From assembly GCA_947846985.1 (NCBI GenBank), contig CANTUZ010000021.1, positions 612,711-676,710 on the forward strand: a stretch of 64,000 nt of DNA, given 5' to 3'. Within the stretch, counting starts at the first letter, position 1. Each line of letters begins with the position of its first letter. This document shows positions 12,033-24,181 of this stretch, piece after piece. Under the pieces are notes generated by a model. It saw nothing but the letters and a program-made list of their open reading frames with translations. It was not told the DNA's origin and searched no databases. This stretch comes from Fratercula arctica. Taxonomy: Eukaryota; Chordata; Aves; Charadriiformes; Alcidae. A program made the position numbers and the translations under genes.

Positions 12033-12814
12033 AAAATGCACCTGACACGAGTGAATCCCTCCAAAAGTCAAGGTGCTTATTTTAGTTACACGATCAAGAT
12101 CTCACAAGTCATTATGCATAAGAGAGAAAAGAAGGCCTGGATTTCCTTGTGTCTGGCTGACCCTGGTGACAGTTCCCTAAGGAAAATGTGGGGCAAGCAG
12201 AAATGAATGATAAATTTAAAAATTAAAAATAAATAAATAAATCCCCCCCCGGCCCCCAAAACAGCACAGAAGCACAATAACGCACCAAGTCCAGATGAGG
12301 AGATGTCTCTGAATGGGTGAAATATTCTTTCTAGGAATGAGTTGAGACTGTCTTGGAAGAAATAAAAGGGACAATTAAAATAAGGATACTCCTTCTAATA
12401 AAATAGTCATTATCTGCCAATGAAAGACATCAGGAAAGCTAGCCATGCACCTAGACATAGATGTATAGTGCTATTTTAGGTTCCTTGGAGGATCTCACCT
12501 GTCTTGTGGCTGACACTTCAGAAGTGTGGCTGACACTCAAGACTGTGTTTGATGTCTCAGATACCTGACAGCATATCAGTCGCCTCTGTTATTCCCCCAG
12601 CAGTTTTGATAGCCTCCTACCTCACAGTTTAAGATGTATTCAATGGAGAAGCATTTCTAGACAAAGTCCCATCACATCTTTAAGCAGGGATCTAAATGTA
12701 TCTGTGAAGAGCACCTGTGAAGTTCTTCTTTCTCACTTATGACAAGACCGTAATGTGGGTAACTCAAATGTTTATAACAATGTTGTAAATGTCTAAAATG
12801 ACATGCAAGAAGCA

Positions 12815-13265
12815 GTGGTTTAGTTTGGTCACCTTCAGAGAAATTCAGCTGAGGTTGGAAGAGATCTCTGGAGATCACCTAGTCCACCTCCTGTGCTCAA
12901 AGCAGAGTCAGATAGCAAGTTGCTCATGGCCATATCCTGCTGGGTTTTTAAATAGTTCCAAGAATGCAGACTCCACAATCTCTCTGGGTAACCTGTTCCA
13001 GTGTTTAATCATCCTCACAGTAAAAATGTTTTTACTTAAATGGAATTTCTTATATTTGAATTTGTGTTCATTGCCTCTTGTCCTTTCAGTAGATATTACT
13101 GGTAAGAGTCTGATTCCATCTTCTTTGAATCCTCCAATGGGGGATTTATAGAAATTGACAGGATCCCCCCTGAGCCTGTTCTTCTCCAGGCTGAACAGTT
13201 CCAGCTCTCTCAGTCTCTCCTCATATGAAAGATGTTCCAGTCCCTGAATCACCTTTGTGTCCCCT
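12815..13265 (-). mobile_element. CR1 LINE 3' fragment, antisense (first of two)
   Basis: Minus-strand coding includes [23 protein letters not shown] and a HWNRLPREIVES block, the extreme C-terminus of CR1 ORF2. The 3' noncoding end is at about 12815-12880. It abuts a second CR1 at 13275 that has its own 3' end, so these are two insertions or a CR1 inserted next to another. Confidence 0.85.
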
Positions 13266-13274
13266 TTCTGAAGT

Positions 13275-15240
13275 CATAGAATCACAGAATAGTTTGGGTT
13301 GGAAGGGACCTTTAAAGGACATCTGTCCAACCCCCCTGCAGTAAGCAGGGACATCGTCAACTAGATCAGGTTGCTCAGAGACCAATCCAGCCTGACCTTG
13401 AATGTTTCCAGGGATGGGGCATCTACCACCTCTCTGGGCAACCTGTTCCAGCATTTCACCACCCCCACTGTAAAAAATGTCTTCCTTGTATCTTCTCTAA
13501 AGCTACCCTCTTTTAGCTTAAAACCCTTGTCCTATTGCAATGGGCCCTGTTAAAAGGGTTGTCCCCATCTTTCCTGTAGGCTCCCTTTAAGTGCTGAAAG
13601 TCCACAATAAGGTCTCCCCAGAGCCTTCTCTTCTCTGGGATGAACAACCCCAACTCTCTCAGCCTGTCCTCATAGGAGAGGTGTTCCACCCCTCTGATCA
13701 TTTTTATGGTACCCCTTTGTACCCGCTCCATCAGATCCATGTCTTTCCTGTGCTGAGAGCACCAGAGATGGATGCAGTACTCCAGGTGGGGTCTCACCAG
13801 AGCAGAGTAGAGGGGAAAAATCACCTTCCTCGACCTCATGGCCACGCTTCTTTTGATGTAGCCCAGGGTATGGTTGGCCTTCTGGGCTGTGAGTGCTCAT
13901 GTCCAGCTTTTCATCCACCAGTACCCCCAAGCCCTTCTCTGCAGGGCTGTTCTCAATCCCTTCATCCTCCAAGTATGTCCACATCTTTCTCACACTGGAG
14001 ATCCCAGAGCCAGACACAGTACTACAGCTTTCTTTGCCACAAGGGAACACTGCAGGCTCATGTTCAATGTGGTGTTCACTAGGACCCCCAGGTCTTGACT
14101 AAAAAGCTGCTTTCCAGCTGGTCAGTCCCCAGCCTTGTCCTGGTGCCTGGGTATTTCCTCTCCATGTGCAGGACTTTGCATTTCACTTTGTTAAACTTCA
14201 TTATGTTCTTGTTGGTCCATTTCTACAGCCTGCCAAGACTGCTCTGCGTTACCCAACCAGTCCTCACAGTTTCGTAGTATCTGCAAATCTGCTGAGTGTG
14301 CACTTTGTCCCATCATCTGAGTCATTAATGATGATCGTAAAAGTGTCAGACCTAGAATTCAATCCTGTAATACAACTCTAGTGCCTGGCCTCCAGCTGAG
14401 CCTCATGCCACCGAACACAACTCTCTGGGGTCACAAATTCATGCAGTTTCCAATCCACTCCACTGTCCACATAATTCCTTAGTTTGTCCATGTGATGGGA
14501 GACAGTGTCAAAAGCCTTACTAAGAGGATGGCAAACAACATCTACTGCTCTCTGTTCATCCACCAAGACAATCATCTCATTGTAGAAGGCTTTCATGTTG
14601 GCTAAGCGCGATTTGCCCTTCATAAATCCATGCTGACTAGTCCTCATTGGCTTCTTATCCTTAATCTGTTCGGAAAGGTCTTCTAGGAGGATTTGCTCAT
14701 CACCTTCCCAGGGACTGAGGTGTGCCTGCCTGACCCAAGGCTTCTCGAATCCTCCTTCCAGCTCTTTCTGATGACAAGAATGACATAATTCTTCCAGTCA
14801 TCAGAAACCTTCCTCTTTTGCCATGCCCTTTCAAAGATGATTGAGAGTGGCCTTGGAATGACATCAGCCAGCTCCACCAGCAATTGAGGGTGTACCCCAT
14901 CAGGTTTCATGGACTTGCATATGTCCACTTTGGTTGCACGTTCCTTCACCTGATGTAATTTCTTTACAGAGTGCCAAGGATAAGGGACTTCCTATCTCCA
15001 GACTTTCACACTTGTCTCAGGGACCAGGGGTTCCTGAAGGCCAGTCTAAACAGTAAAGAATGAGGCAAAGGTGGCACTGAGTACCTCAGCCTTTTCCACG
15101 TCCATTGTCACCAGGAATCCTGTCCCATTCAGCAGCAGGCCCACATTTTACCTTGTCTTACTTTTGCTGATGATGTACCTATGGAAGCCTTTCTTGTTGC
15201 CCTTCACATTCAGATGTAGTCATGCTTGATACTTCAGGTC
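13275..15240 (-). mobile_element. CR1 LINE, antisense, 5'-truncated
   Basis: The 3' end is at about 13275 (catagaatcacagaatagtt, then a ttggaagggac block). Reading leftward on the minus strand gives ORF2 C-terminus (13513-13845), RT core blocks, an HGFMKGKSRLANM block at about 14600-14640, and the upstream RT block at 14683-14949. Multiple frameshifts and stops are present. The 5' boundary is uncertain and may extend to about 15925. Confidence 0.85.
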
Positions 15241-15481
15241 TCACTTGGCAGTTTCCTTGGTTCCCACAATGAGGAGTAGTGGAGGGGTGATAACCTGAAG
15301 GCCACACAAGCAACAGCTATCTCTCCACAAAGTCTCCCAAAGCCAAGCCCTCAACAAGCAGAAAACCTCCCTAAACAAGAGATGAGGTTGGCAGATGGGG
15401 GTGTCTGTCCACTGCAGCGTGGAGCCTCTCACTACTATCACTCACCACTTCCTTCTATTGGTGGTCAGGCTCATCTGGCTC

Positions 15482-15922
15482 TCATGCTTCATTTGACAGA
15501 GCTCTCAGTCCCTCGTCTTTTCTGAGCATACTAAATGTATTCCATAATTGCAAATCTTCAGGTGGAGCAGGAGCCTTCCTCCTTGTGCCAGAAGTCACCA
15601 GCTTCCAGCTTTTGCAGTTGTGAGTCTCCACTTCCCAATCAGATACCCACAGAGCACTCCTCCTTTGGTACAGTTGGAATTTTGGCTCTGCAAGCTGCAG
15701 TCTTGGATAACAACTGCACAATCTCTGTCTTGTCATCTCTGATGCTGTGAAGTCTGCTGGCCTCTCCCACAGATCCTTTACTTTGAGACAGAGATCCTCA
15801 GGTATCACACTTCTACTGCAAGCTACGAGGCCATCTTTTGCTTCCCCAGTCCCAGCAAAAGGCCACAAGCACTCTCTGCAGCCTGAGACCTGCAGAGCTG
15901 CAACCTCCTTGTGTAGCTCCAT
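15482..15922 (-). mobile_element. Probable CR1 ORF1 fragment, antisense
   Basis: An open frame of 146 codons on the minus strand ends with a phrase (PEDLQLWNTFSML) that resembles the ORF1 region just before the esterase domain in CR1-type LINEs, and begins with a short leucine-rich heptad-like stretch. It lies just 5' of the antisense CR1 that ends near 15240. I infer it is part of the same or a sister CR1, not a host gene, but the resemblance is from memory of the family pattern. Confidence 0.45.
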
Positions 15923-16216
15923 TTTGATGGAGGTCTCTGATGACTATTTCAATCTTTCATCACAGAATCTGCTTTCACTCTTCCCAGTCTGCGTAAATGT
16001 ATTTCAAACTAGCATCAGCAATTTTGCTTGGGATTCTGCTGAATGCTGGGAGAAGGACAAATGGAGTACCAGTGCAGCTTCTGTTAGGCATAGCTGTATT
16101 TGTGTTTGGAACTAGAGGACTGCAGCAATAACTCAAGGGTAATGTGAAGTATGTGCTCAATTTCAGCAGGTGCAACAACTGATTTGAGCATACTGGCAAC
16201 AGAAAAAACGTAGTAC

Positions 16217-16270
16217 CTTGTATAAACTTCAGATTTTCTTCCATGCTTCCAATAGCACTCCCCTATAAAC
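16217..16270 (-). pseudogene. PLA2G4-like exon with in-frame TAG
   Basis: The 54-bp exon encodes Gly-Leu-stop-Gly-Ser-Ala-Ile-Gly followed by EENLKFIQ. Family members have Trp in this G-L-W-G-S-A-I motif, so TGG has become TAG at 16263-16265. Using the AG inside TTTATAG as a new acceptor would remove 8 bases and shift the frame, so it does not rescue the protein. Confidence 0.82.
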
Positions 16271-17306
16271 CTGAAACAAAAAAGAAAATGTGCTAAAAGT
16301 GCTTGCTTTATAATAGTCCCACTAAGAATTCAATCCAAGTTTGTCTTTCAGTAGTACACTTCTCTAATTTAACTTTCTGTTAAAATCTGTAAGACAGATG
16401 TCTAAATTGAAACTCTTTATCTTCCTTTACTGTCTACTGAAAGGATTATATCCCTCCTGAGATTATTTACTCCCTCTTCCTCCTGCTAGGTCTACACATT
16501 TTTGTGGATCAGGTTTTTATGTTACATAAGGCCAGAATCCCATGGGAACAACTAGGTGCTCTCACATTGCAGAACTCTTGGTCAAGCACTTCCCTGGTCC
16601 AGCCTCACACATGACCTTGGAGGCACACGTACTCTTCATGGACGTGTTGTGTTTATTTGTTGTTTTGGTTTTTTTTTTCTTTCTGAGTGGATTAAATAGT
16701 ACGAATTAGAGTGCTTTTTGGTTTTTTTTTTTTCTTTTCCCCTGTAGCATGATGCCAAAGGTGTGTTTTGAGGAGGCTGGGGCATGAAGTCATTAAACGC
16801 AAGATACGTTTAAGGATGCCAGATATGTGCAGTTGTGTCACAGGCAAGTGAGATGAGATTTGCAGCTCTACTGCTTAGGTAGGGAATGAAAGAACTTTGG
16901 ACCTGGATGGAAACAGAGTGAAACAAATTAGCAAAATAGGAGCTACCAGTCCTTACAGTAGGATGTATCTAATTTGGGAAGCATCTCTCTCTGTAAAGTG
17001 AACATGCTGGGATTATAGAACATTTAGATATCCAGGTTGGGACTATTTTATTAACTTCAGTAATCTACAGCGTAGGTCTCTAACTTTCTGTAACAACCAC
17101 AGAAGACTGGTCAACGGAGAGAGTGAATAGAAAGGTATTCAGATGTTCCAGTTTGAATACTTGAAGTAAGACAAACTGCTCTCCAGAATTCATACACTGT
17201 TACACATACATTCATGGAATACTAGACACATGCTTCTAACTTACAGAAAGACAGAGAATAGCTAAACCTGTGTTTTTTTCTACAAATCAGAGTTAGGAAG
17301 ATTCAC

Positions 17307-17447
17307 CTTGCATGTAACAAATGGTTTTCTTCTTCCTGTCTTTCTTCAGCTTGCCCTCCTCAAATTCACTTCCAAAGTTTTTGGTACTCACAAAAGCACC
17401 TAAAGCGGTATATCCAGCCTCATGTGGAGTGAATTCAAACCAAGTCC
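17307..17447 (-). pseudogene. PLA2G4-like exon: EFTPHExG block
   Basis: The 141-bp exon reads WFEFTPHEAGYTALGAFV and then FGSEFEEGKL, matching the family pattern E-F-T-P-x-E-x-G, G-x-F, F-G-S-x-F-x-x-G. It has no stop codon and the phases fit on both sides. Donor CAAG/GTGAAT. Confidence 0.88.
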
Positions 17448-18920
17448 CTGTGAGAAATCAAACAGCTTTGTCACTCAATATTCAGAAGCATAGCTGACCT
17501 CACCATCCTGAGGTAGCATTTTAGTTGTTTTCCTTTTCCTTTCTAAAATCACCTGATATTAGCAGACCAAGATGAACTGGCATACGGGGAGCAAGGTTAA
17601 TCATAAGTACACTACCATCTGTTCTTTAATATGCTCTTGGTAGCCTTCCTAGGCTGGCCTCAAGTTGACACACCAGAAAGGTCTTGTTTTCCCACAGATC
17701 ATGTGTCATATCGGACAGCTCTGTGCAGATCTCTCAGATGTGCTAGATATCTCAAGGGCCTCCTGGTGCTTATGCATAGGCAACGGAGTTATTCTGGTCA
17801 TATGAACTGTTGGCCCTCACAGTCTTTCGAGTCAATGAAGGGAAGAGACTGGGCTTGACTCAAGTACCCACAGATACGTAACTAGGAACCTTTGGTACTA
17901 GGGACCTATGGTGAGTCATTTGCATGGGGCAAACAGTCATGACACAGGACTGAAATAACACTCATACTGTTTTAGAAAAGTAGGTGAAGAAGGCTGAGTA
18001 TGGTAAGGCATCTCAAATGGAATCACAGGCCTCTGTGTGGACAACTGAATCAAGTCTATTTGCTCCAGAGAGATATCAATTATTTTGACAGGTATGGAAA
18101 ATAAAATTTGATAGCATCTTTTTGTTGATTGTGACTATTATCCCTCACCCACCTGCCTGAACTGCAAAGCCACCTACTCTGCATTTCATAATCCTTTCCT
18201 TGATCACATTTCCTTTCCAGAATGAAGTTCCCAGTTCTCACTCAGACCTTGCAGGATTATCACAATTGCAGCCCAGCTTGTGCTTTATAAATCAAGTCCC
18301 ATCACCTTAAATCAAAGCCTACAGTTGGTAAGTGGAAGGAGATGATCTGTCCTCTGTGCAAGGAGGTGTAGGAGAGACAGTCAGAGATTGAAACTGCAGT
18401 AAGGGGAAAGTCAGTTTGATGGGACACGGTAAAAGTAGTTGATTCAAAGTAGATTTTTCCATATGAACACCTTCTCCCTCACTACTGAAAATGGATATAG
18501 TTGTCTAGTTCAGCTTTAGAAGCACTGGATTATTTTGGAGCTCCACATAGGGCTAACAGATATGATAGAGCATTTACAAGGGACCTGCACACTGCTGAAT
18601 GGAGGCCAAGGAGATCGATGATGGCACTGAATGCCTATATTGAGGCTTCTACATTTTGAAGCTCTATTTTACTGATGTTTTATTTAATCTGTTTAGTCCA
18701 TTATATTCTAGGGATGCCTCACCTTATCCTATCATGAAAGCACCTTTTACAAAATGTGATTCAGCCCCTGGAAGTGCCTGTTTTTCTCCATTATCTATAA
18801 GCAACGACATAGGCTGAAAAACTGCAATTGGATGTCTGCACAGCTAATGCCTGCCATTAAGTTAAAGGAACCTAATGCATGATATTTAAGATACAGTTAG
18901 ACAAGAAGCCCATATTTTAC
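17448..18920. other. Intron, nothing recognised
   Basis: Intron of the phospholipase-like gene. No repeats of the CR1 or LTR families above were seen, and no convincing exon. Confidence 0.4.
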
Positions 18921-19038
18921 CTGGACAGTTTCGACCTTCTTCACTCAGTTTATCTTTATCCACTGCTGCATAAATTGGGTAAGGGTTTATTCCAGTCTCT
19001 GAGGCCTCCTTGTGGTCAGCCAGCTCATTCTCATCAAA
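18921..19038 (-). pseudogene. PLA2G4-like exon: NPYPIYAAVD block
   Basis: The 118-bp exon has 39 codons plus one base and no stop. It carries GINPYPIYAAVDKDKLSEE, the conserved N-P-x-P-I-Y block of the cPLA2 catalytic domain. Acceptor CTTCCAG and donor CCAG/GTAAAA are both acceptable. Confidence 0.88.
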
Positions 19039-19308
19039 CTGGAAGATAAGTATGGACTTCTGAAGGAACATAAAATGCCCCTCCCCTCTGCTATAGCACT
19101 GAGGACACCCCCACTTAGGCAACTGGATTAACCAAGGAGCTGGGTTAACCACTTCTGTCTTTCCATATCTAGAGATAAGATGCCATGCTCTAAAATATTG
19201 CTTCAATTTATACAGCTCCTCAAAAAACCACTCACCAAGGCCAAATTTAGTTGCAATTACTCTGAGATCTTCAAAACACTCCCAAAGTGTTTGCAGTTAG
19301 CTTCTTAC

Positions 19309-19504
19309 CTGCTTCAGTATTTGGTATACAAGAAAGCAGGCCCAGAAGTCGGTAAGTGAATAAAGTTCATCTTCTGATGACTCCTGTAAGTGTCCTTCTG
19401 CTTTCATAATATCCCAGGGTTTACTGAGGTTTTCACACAGTTCTTTTTCCAAGCCCATCAAATTTTCTGACCATTTCCTATCTTTATACAGGAGGGACAT
19501 GCAC
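19309..19504 (-). pseudogene. PLA2G4-like exon: CMSLLYKD block
   Basis: The 196-bp exon completes the split Trp codon and then reads exactly 65 codons without a stop, starting CMSLLYKDRKWSEN. Family members have S-T-W-x-M-S-x-L-Y at this point, directly after the nucleophile elbow. The acceptor follows a long pyrimidine tract, and the donor is CAG/GTAAGA. Confidence 0.88.
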
Positions 19505-21283
19505 CTTTTAAAGAGAAAAAAAAATCCCTATCTCTCACATAGGGAAAAGTGAATGGGGCTTTGCTTTTTTCCTTTGAATCTGCATGCAGATATAGGAATG
19601 TCTTTAAAAATGTGGGGGAGGAGGAATAAGTCCCTGACATCTACCGAAGTAAGGCACTTTACATCATAGAAAAGTGTCGTTATTCCTTGATCACTTACTT
19701 CCCAGCTGCATGCTCATAATGTCATTTAATTAGTTAGATGACCTGAAGCTGGATTGCATCTGGCTACGTGCCATATATTAAGGGTAAATTGCTACAGGAA
19801 TACAGATTTTGCAGATAATGGGAAAGATGTGAATTCTGCCAAGATACAACTAATTCATCAAAGAACTCAGAACAAATTAAACAAGTAGAATGATTTACAT
19901 CATGTCATCATTTTACACTCTAGTCTTGTAACATTTTTTTGTCTGTTATTAGGACCAATAAAGCTGCAGAGTGACATCATCTCCTACTAAACTTCCATCA
20001 CTCAGCTCATGCTAGCTACCTGCAGAGATGTACAGGGTCCCTCTGTTCCAAGACCAACTCCACAGCCTAATTCAGATATAAATTAAGGTGGACAACATTA
20101 CCTTCTTCATCTGAAGCAGCATGTGTCTTGACTCTGTGCAAGGAAGGAGGTGTTCTGGATTACTGCAGACACCATAAATGGTACCTAACCATGGACAGTG
20201 ACAGTTGAGGTGGCCTAAAATTTTCAAGACTTCCATCCTCATTTGACAGACAATAACACAAGATCTGTGGCAGACCTCAGTCCTCTTGAACCAGCTGCTG
20301 AAAACCAGACAGGATTTCCTCGTAGGGCATCTGAACTGTCACTGGAAGTCTGTCTTTAGAGAACACAAACCGGTTCCCTTAAGTAAAATGGAAGGAGAGG
20401 TGTGTATGTCACATACAGATACACGTACTGAAATGTCTACATTTAGGAGTGGTAGACTCAGAGTTCTGCTCTTACAGGACAGATGTCTGTATGTGACCTA
20501 TAAACTAGACTCCCTTCACAGTCACTTCAGGGTAACGAACGCTCCTGGCATGTCACTGACATGCTGCACATGGACCTTAAGGTAAAATGGGTCACGTTCC
20601 CAAATGTCATTTATTTTCATTGCAGAGAAGGTAAGCCTAAAAAAGTAAATGAAGTATACACATTCAAGACCATAATGACTTTTAAGCTGCCACACAAATG
20701 AGTGACATCACCACAGATTTGGTAGGTTTGATGCAGTATATGCAGAAGTCCTGGTACTTTTCTGAACTGGTAGGGGGCTGGCAAAGTACGTCCCTGACCT
20801 GGCACTAGGTATTTACATTTAGGCACCTGACTCATTCCCATACACTTGACAGATGTAGCACAGTGGCATGGGCTCCTCTTAAATATAACATAGCCTCTAT
20901 TCAAACAAGTCCCTCTGCTTCTGAGTAGGATGTTACCTAGAAGCTTTCAAGGCTTTCCTGGCTACTCCTCATGGCTTGTAAACAGGGGGAATTGTTTTGT
21001 CCAGGGGGTGAGACCAAATGGCCAAGTGAGCTTTTTGAATCATCTTTGGGAGGCACCAATTTCTTCCCCTCTGGGGATGAGAGGTCAGTTCTGCTGAACT
21101 GCAGTTAATGTCATGAATATTCCCTGTGCCTCCCACCATTGCACAGGCAAGAATCCCACCTACCACTCTGTTCATCTGTTGTGAGCCCAGCGGAGATCTG
21201 AACAGTGATGAAAGTGTCGAGTTGCTGTTGAATCCATGGATCATGAAAAACATTCACAATCATAGCAGACAACAGGCACCTAC
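19505..21283. other. Intron, nothing recognised
   Basis: Intron between the CMSLLYKD exon and the nucleophile exon. Only short composition-driven ORFs were seen. Confidence 0.4.
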
Positions 21284-21426
21284 CAAGTAGATCCTGACAC
21301 CCCACACAGATACATGACAGCATCCAAGATATTCTGTTTCTTCAGCTCCACCAAGGTTCCTAGCAGGGCTATCATGGCACGCAGCCCTCTGCCCGATCCC
21401 AGAACAACAATATTAGGCACATCATT
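21284..21426 (-). pseudogene. PLA2G4-like exon: oxyanion loop and catalytic Ser
   Basis: The 143-bp exon begins NDVPN and carries the oxyanion loop and the nucleophile elbow LCGVSGST, ending inside a Trp codon (TG/G). The elbow GxSGS is intact. The glycine loop normally reads GSGGG in this family but here reads GSGRG (codon AGA), a non-conservative change in the oxyanion hole. Acceptor TTCCCAG and donor ACTTG/GTAGGT are good consensus sites. Confidence 0.9.
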
Positions 21427-21827
21427 CTGGGAAGTGGAAGACAGAAAAAGCCTTTAGAGCAAAGGCTTAAGAAACAGATAGGGATAAAGGCTATTGCAAT
21501 TCTCACCCGACCTGCTTCCTTGCTTTAGGACACATTCCATAACCTGCTTCTTGTCCCCCATTTCACTTTTTCCTTTACATCACAGTCACAGAATGGGTTC
21601 TCCTTTCTATTTTGCTATCACTTGTCTTTCTGGTACTGAAATTTGTTGTGGTTGTGTTTCTGTGCTGTAGCTTCAAAATATAAATAAACCTTGAGCAGTA
21701 CTCATTGTGTTTCTCTAGATGTCATCTCTATTCCCTTTTTTGTCACCAAGAACTTTTTTTTTTCCTCCCAAAAGAGGAAGGTAGAACTATTACAGCAAGA
21801 CACGGAAATTTCTCAAGAAACATGTTT

Positions 21828-22404
21828 TACTGCATATTACTGGAAGAGAGTCAACTTTTTTCACAGCAGCCCATATGGGGCTGTGGTTTGCATTTGTGGC
21901 TAGAAAGGTATCGATAACACACCAGTGTTTTGACTTGCTGAACAGTCTTCTGCAAAATCAAGGCTCTCTCCCATTCTGCACTCCACCCCTGGCAAGTAGG
22001 GTAGAGGTGGGCAGGAGGCTGGCAGAGGGCAGAGCTGGGATGTGGTAGTTGACCCGAACTGAATAAAGGGATATTCCATGCTATCATGCTCAGCAATAAA
22101 AGTCAAAAAGGGGAAGAAACCGAGATGTTTGTGGTTATGGCATTTGTCTTCCCAAATAACTATTACATGTGCTGAGACCCTGATTTCCAGGAAGTGGCTA
22201 ACATCCTCCTGCGATATGGAAGTAGCAAATAAATCCCTTTGCCTGCGCACGTATCTTTGCAGCTTTTCATTTCCCTGTTAAACTGTCTTTGTTTAGATTC
22301 ATGGTTCTCCTCACCCTCCTTACACTTTCTCCTTGTCCCATGGGAGAGGGGAGTGAGCAAGGAGCCGTGTGGGTGTTTGGTTGTTGGCTAGTGTCAACCC
22401 ACCA
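21828..22404 (+). mobile_element. Solo ERV LTR, sense, within an intron
   Basis: The segment matches the LTR family at 39202-39767 block by block: cacagcagcc near the start, gataacacaccagtgttttga, a TATTCCATGCTATCATG block, the AGCAATAAAA polyadenylation-type block at about 22092, the gttatggcatttgtcttccc block, CTGTTAAACTGTCTTTG, and a 3' end ggctagtgtcaaccc. It lies opposite to the phospholipase-like gene, between two of its exons. The 5' end is eroded and no target duplication was confirmed. Confidence 0.75.
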
Positions 22405-23009
22405 TACATGCCATGGGGATAAAATGAGCATGAAGTCAAACAAGACGTGTGCAGAGTTATACTGTATGCCTGTGTTTATGGCATATGAAAAAGCATAGGG
22501 GCAGGTGTTCCTCTATCCCTGTATGTGATGGTGTGCTTCTGAGGATGAAAGGGTTCGGGCGTAAATATGTGCACAAGAATGTACAGAGAGATTAGAGATA
22601 CCTGTGTGCACACTTATTAGGGTACAAACACATTCAGGTGGTTAACTGTGTGTGTCTTCCAAATGGTGCATATGTATTAATATACACACATACATAGAGA
22701 TTTATAAAAATATGCATGAATATAAATATATAGAAGGGTAAGTAGATTAATTAATTAATTAGCTGACAGAGATGGGAATCGCAGCTGGAAATTCCACTGA
22801 AAATCCCGTGTCCTTTTCCCTTTTTTCTCCTTGAAGAATTTCCAGCCTGAATCCTTTTCCCAGAGGCAGACAGAAAGCCTGCATTGGAAAGCTTGCGATG
22901 ACAGATGGTGCTTCCTAGGGACTGGACCTCCCTTCAGATGGCACTCTGTCTGCCATTCACATCACTGGAGTGTTATCCTTCTCTCCTTACTAGGGCTGTC
23001 AGTGCTTAC

Positions 23010-23146
23010 CTGGCCACAAGAAATCCCAAGGTTTTTCAAACACATCAGTACTTTTTCTCTTCTCTTCTTAGTGGCGTTTATCTCGCCTTTTGAGAGATCG
23101 TGAGACAGATGGACTTCCTTGTCATTCTGGCACGCAAATTGAAACA
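23010..23146 (-). pseudogene. PLA2G4-like exon: region before the oxyanion loop
   Basis: The 137-bp exon encodes 45 whole codons plus a split codon, with no stop. It contains DLSKGE followed by KKRREKVLMCLKNLG, the charged helix that precedes the catalytic loop in cPLA2 enzymes. The donor is CAG/GTAAGC and the exon ends in phase 0, which fits the next exon. Confidence 0.75.
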
Positions 23147-24140
23147 CTTTCAGGTTAAGAATATATCCACTGCAAGAAAATCAATATATGGGATCCATAC
23201 ATATGACCCAGCTTTCTGCAGACTGGCCAATGTTCACTCTAAGTCAATACTTAACAGCATCATAAAGAAGATCAGGGAACTCATTTTTTGTTGTACATTT
23301 TAAATACACGATGAAAAAGGCAGTATTTATAAACCTAATAAACAAAGTGAAGAGGAAGGAACACCAAAAAAACCCAAAACTTTTTTAGTTCTTCCAGGTT
23401 AAAAAGTCCTCAAACTCCTGACTGAACAAAACAGTCCATTTTCTAAAAGGAAACATTGTTTTGCTTGTTAGCATTTTTTCGCAATATTAACCACAAAACT
23501 GAAGTATTTTTTCCTTGGTGAAGCAATTTATCAAATTCAGTGAAATCTGTTAACTGACCTCCTTGATCCAATGGTGTATTTTTCAGTTAGAAACAAGTTT
23601 CCAACTTGAATTAATGTTCACAGTAATCTAAAAAAATACAACTTTCGTAGGTTTGTATTATAGATCAGGTATATGCCTGTGACAGCACTCATCTCATTTA
23701 ACCTTCAACTTCAGCCTGAAATCTACAGCCCTCTGAACATCCTTAAACATCAGTGGAAGGCAAGAAGCGCTTCTAGAGTACCACTCCTAAACCATATTTC
23801 AGACACCCAGAAGTGCCTGATGAACTCCACTATGAAATGCATTCATGACTAGCTCAATGTAGAAATCTGTCACGCAGATGGCTAAAGCCAGGTGAGATGA
23901 ATCATACTCTGGTTCTGATTCATGTCCTGCAGGATCCTCTTTAGCTATCATCTAGAGAGGAAGGCTCAAATAATTGCAATTAGTCCTTACAAATACTTTG
24001 CAGAGTAATATTGGCATGAAGTACACAGAACATCCATTTTAAAAAACAGTCATGACACAAGTGTCATAGAATGTGGACAATGCAGCAGTCAGAATAGGAA
24101 TTAGGAAACAGAGGGGGAACGCAGGGTAGAAAGAGCATAC

Positions 24141-24181
24141 CTTGGTAGCCATTGAAATGTCTGTCTTTGCTTCCTGGAGAC
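24141..24181 (-). pseudogene. PLA2G4-like candidate exon 1 of those found
   Basis: This is a short 41-bp block with acceptor TTCACTAG and donor CAAG/GTATGC on the minus strand. Its end phase (one leftover base) fits the next exon, which starts with two bases. The residues are not strongly diagnostic, so this is the weakest exon of the set. Confidence 0.45.

Larger units (their letters stand above)
2994..24181 (-). pseudogene. Group IV cytosolic phospholipase A2-like gene (PLA2G4 D/E/F type), decayed
   Basis: Twelve minus-strand exons join in consistent phase to encode most of a cPLA2 catalytic domain. Family members cleave the sn-2 acyl chain of phospholipids (or act as acyltransferases) with a Ser/Asp dyad at membranes. 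Visible in order are the pre-catalytic helix, the GSGxG oxyanion loop and GVSGS nucleophile, NPYPIYAAVD, the EFTPHExG block, WKWGITNNFLY, SFDFSAGDPF with the catalytic Asp, VMHFPLFN, and a C-terminal D/E/F-type helix. Three lesions point to a pseudogene. A conserved Trp codon is TAG at 16263-16265. The third residue of the oxyanion glycine loop is Arg. Exon 7346-7488 carries an offsetting +1/-1 frame change. No C2-domain exons were recognised upstream. The introns contain CR1 and LTR insertions. An assembly error or a polymorphic null allele cannot be excluded. Confidence 0.85.

Noticed and set aside
13591..14082. 163-codon plus-strand open frame
   Set aside because: It is the complement of CR1 ORF2 coding sequence on the minus strand.
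16255..16265. Alternative acceptor at TTTATAG to skip the nonsense codon of the cPLA2-like exon
   Set aside because: It removes 8 bases, shifting the frame of the rest of the exon and of every following exon.
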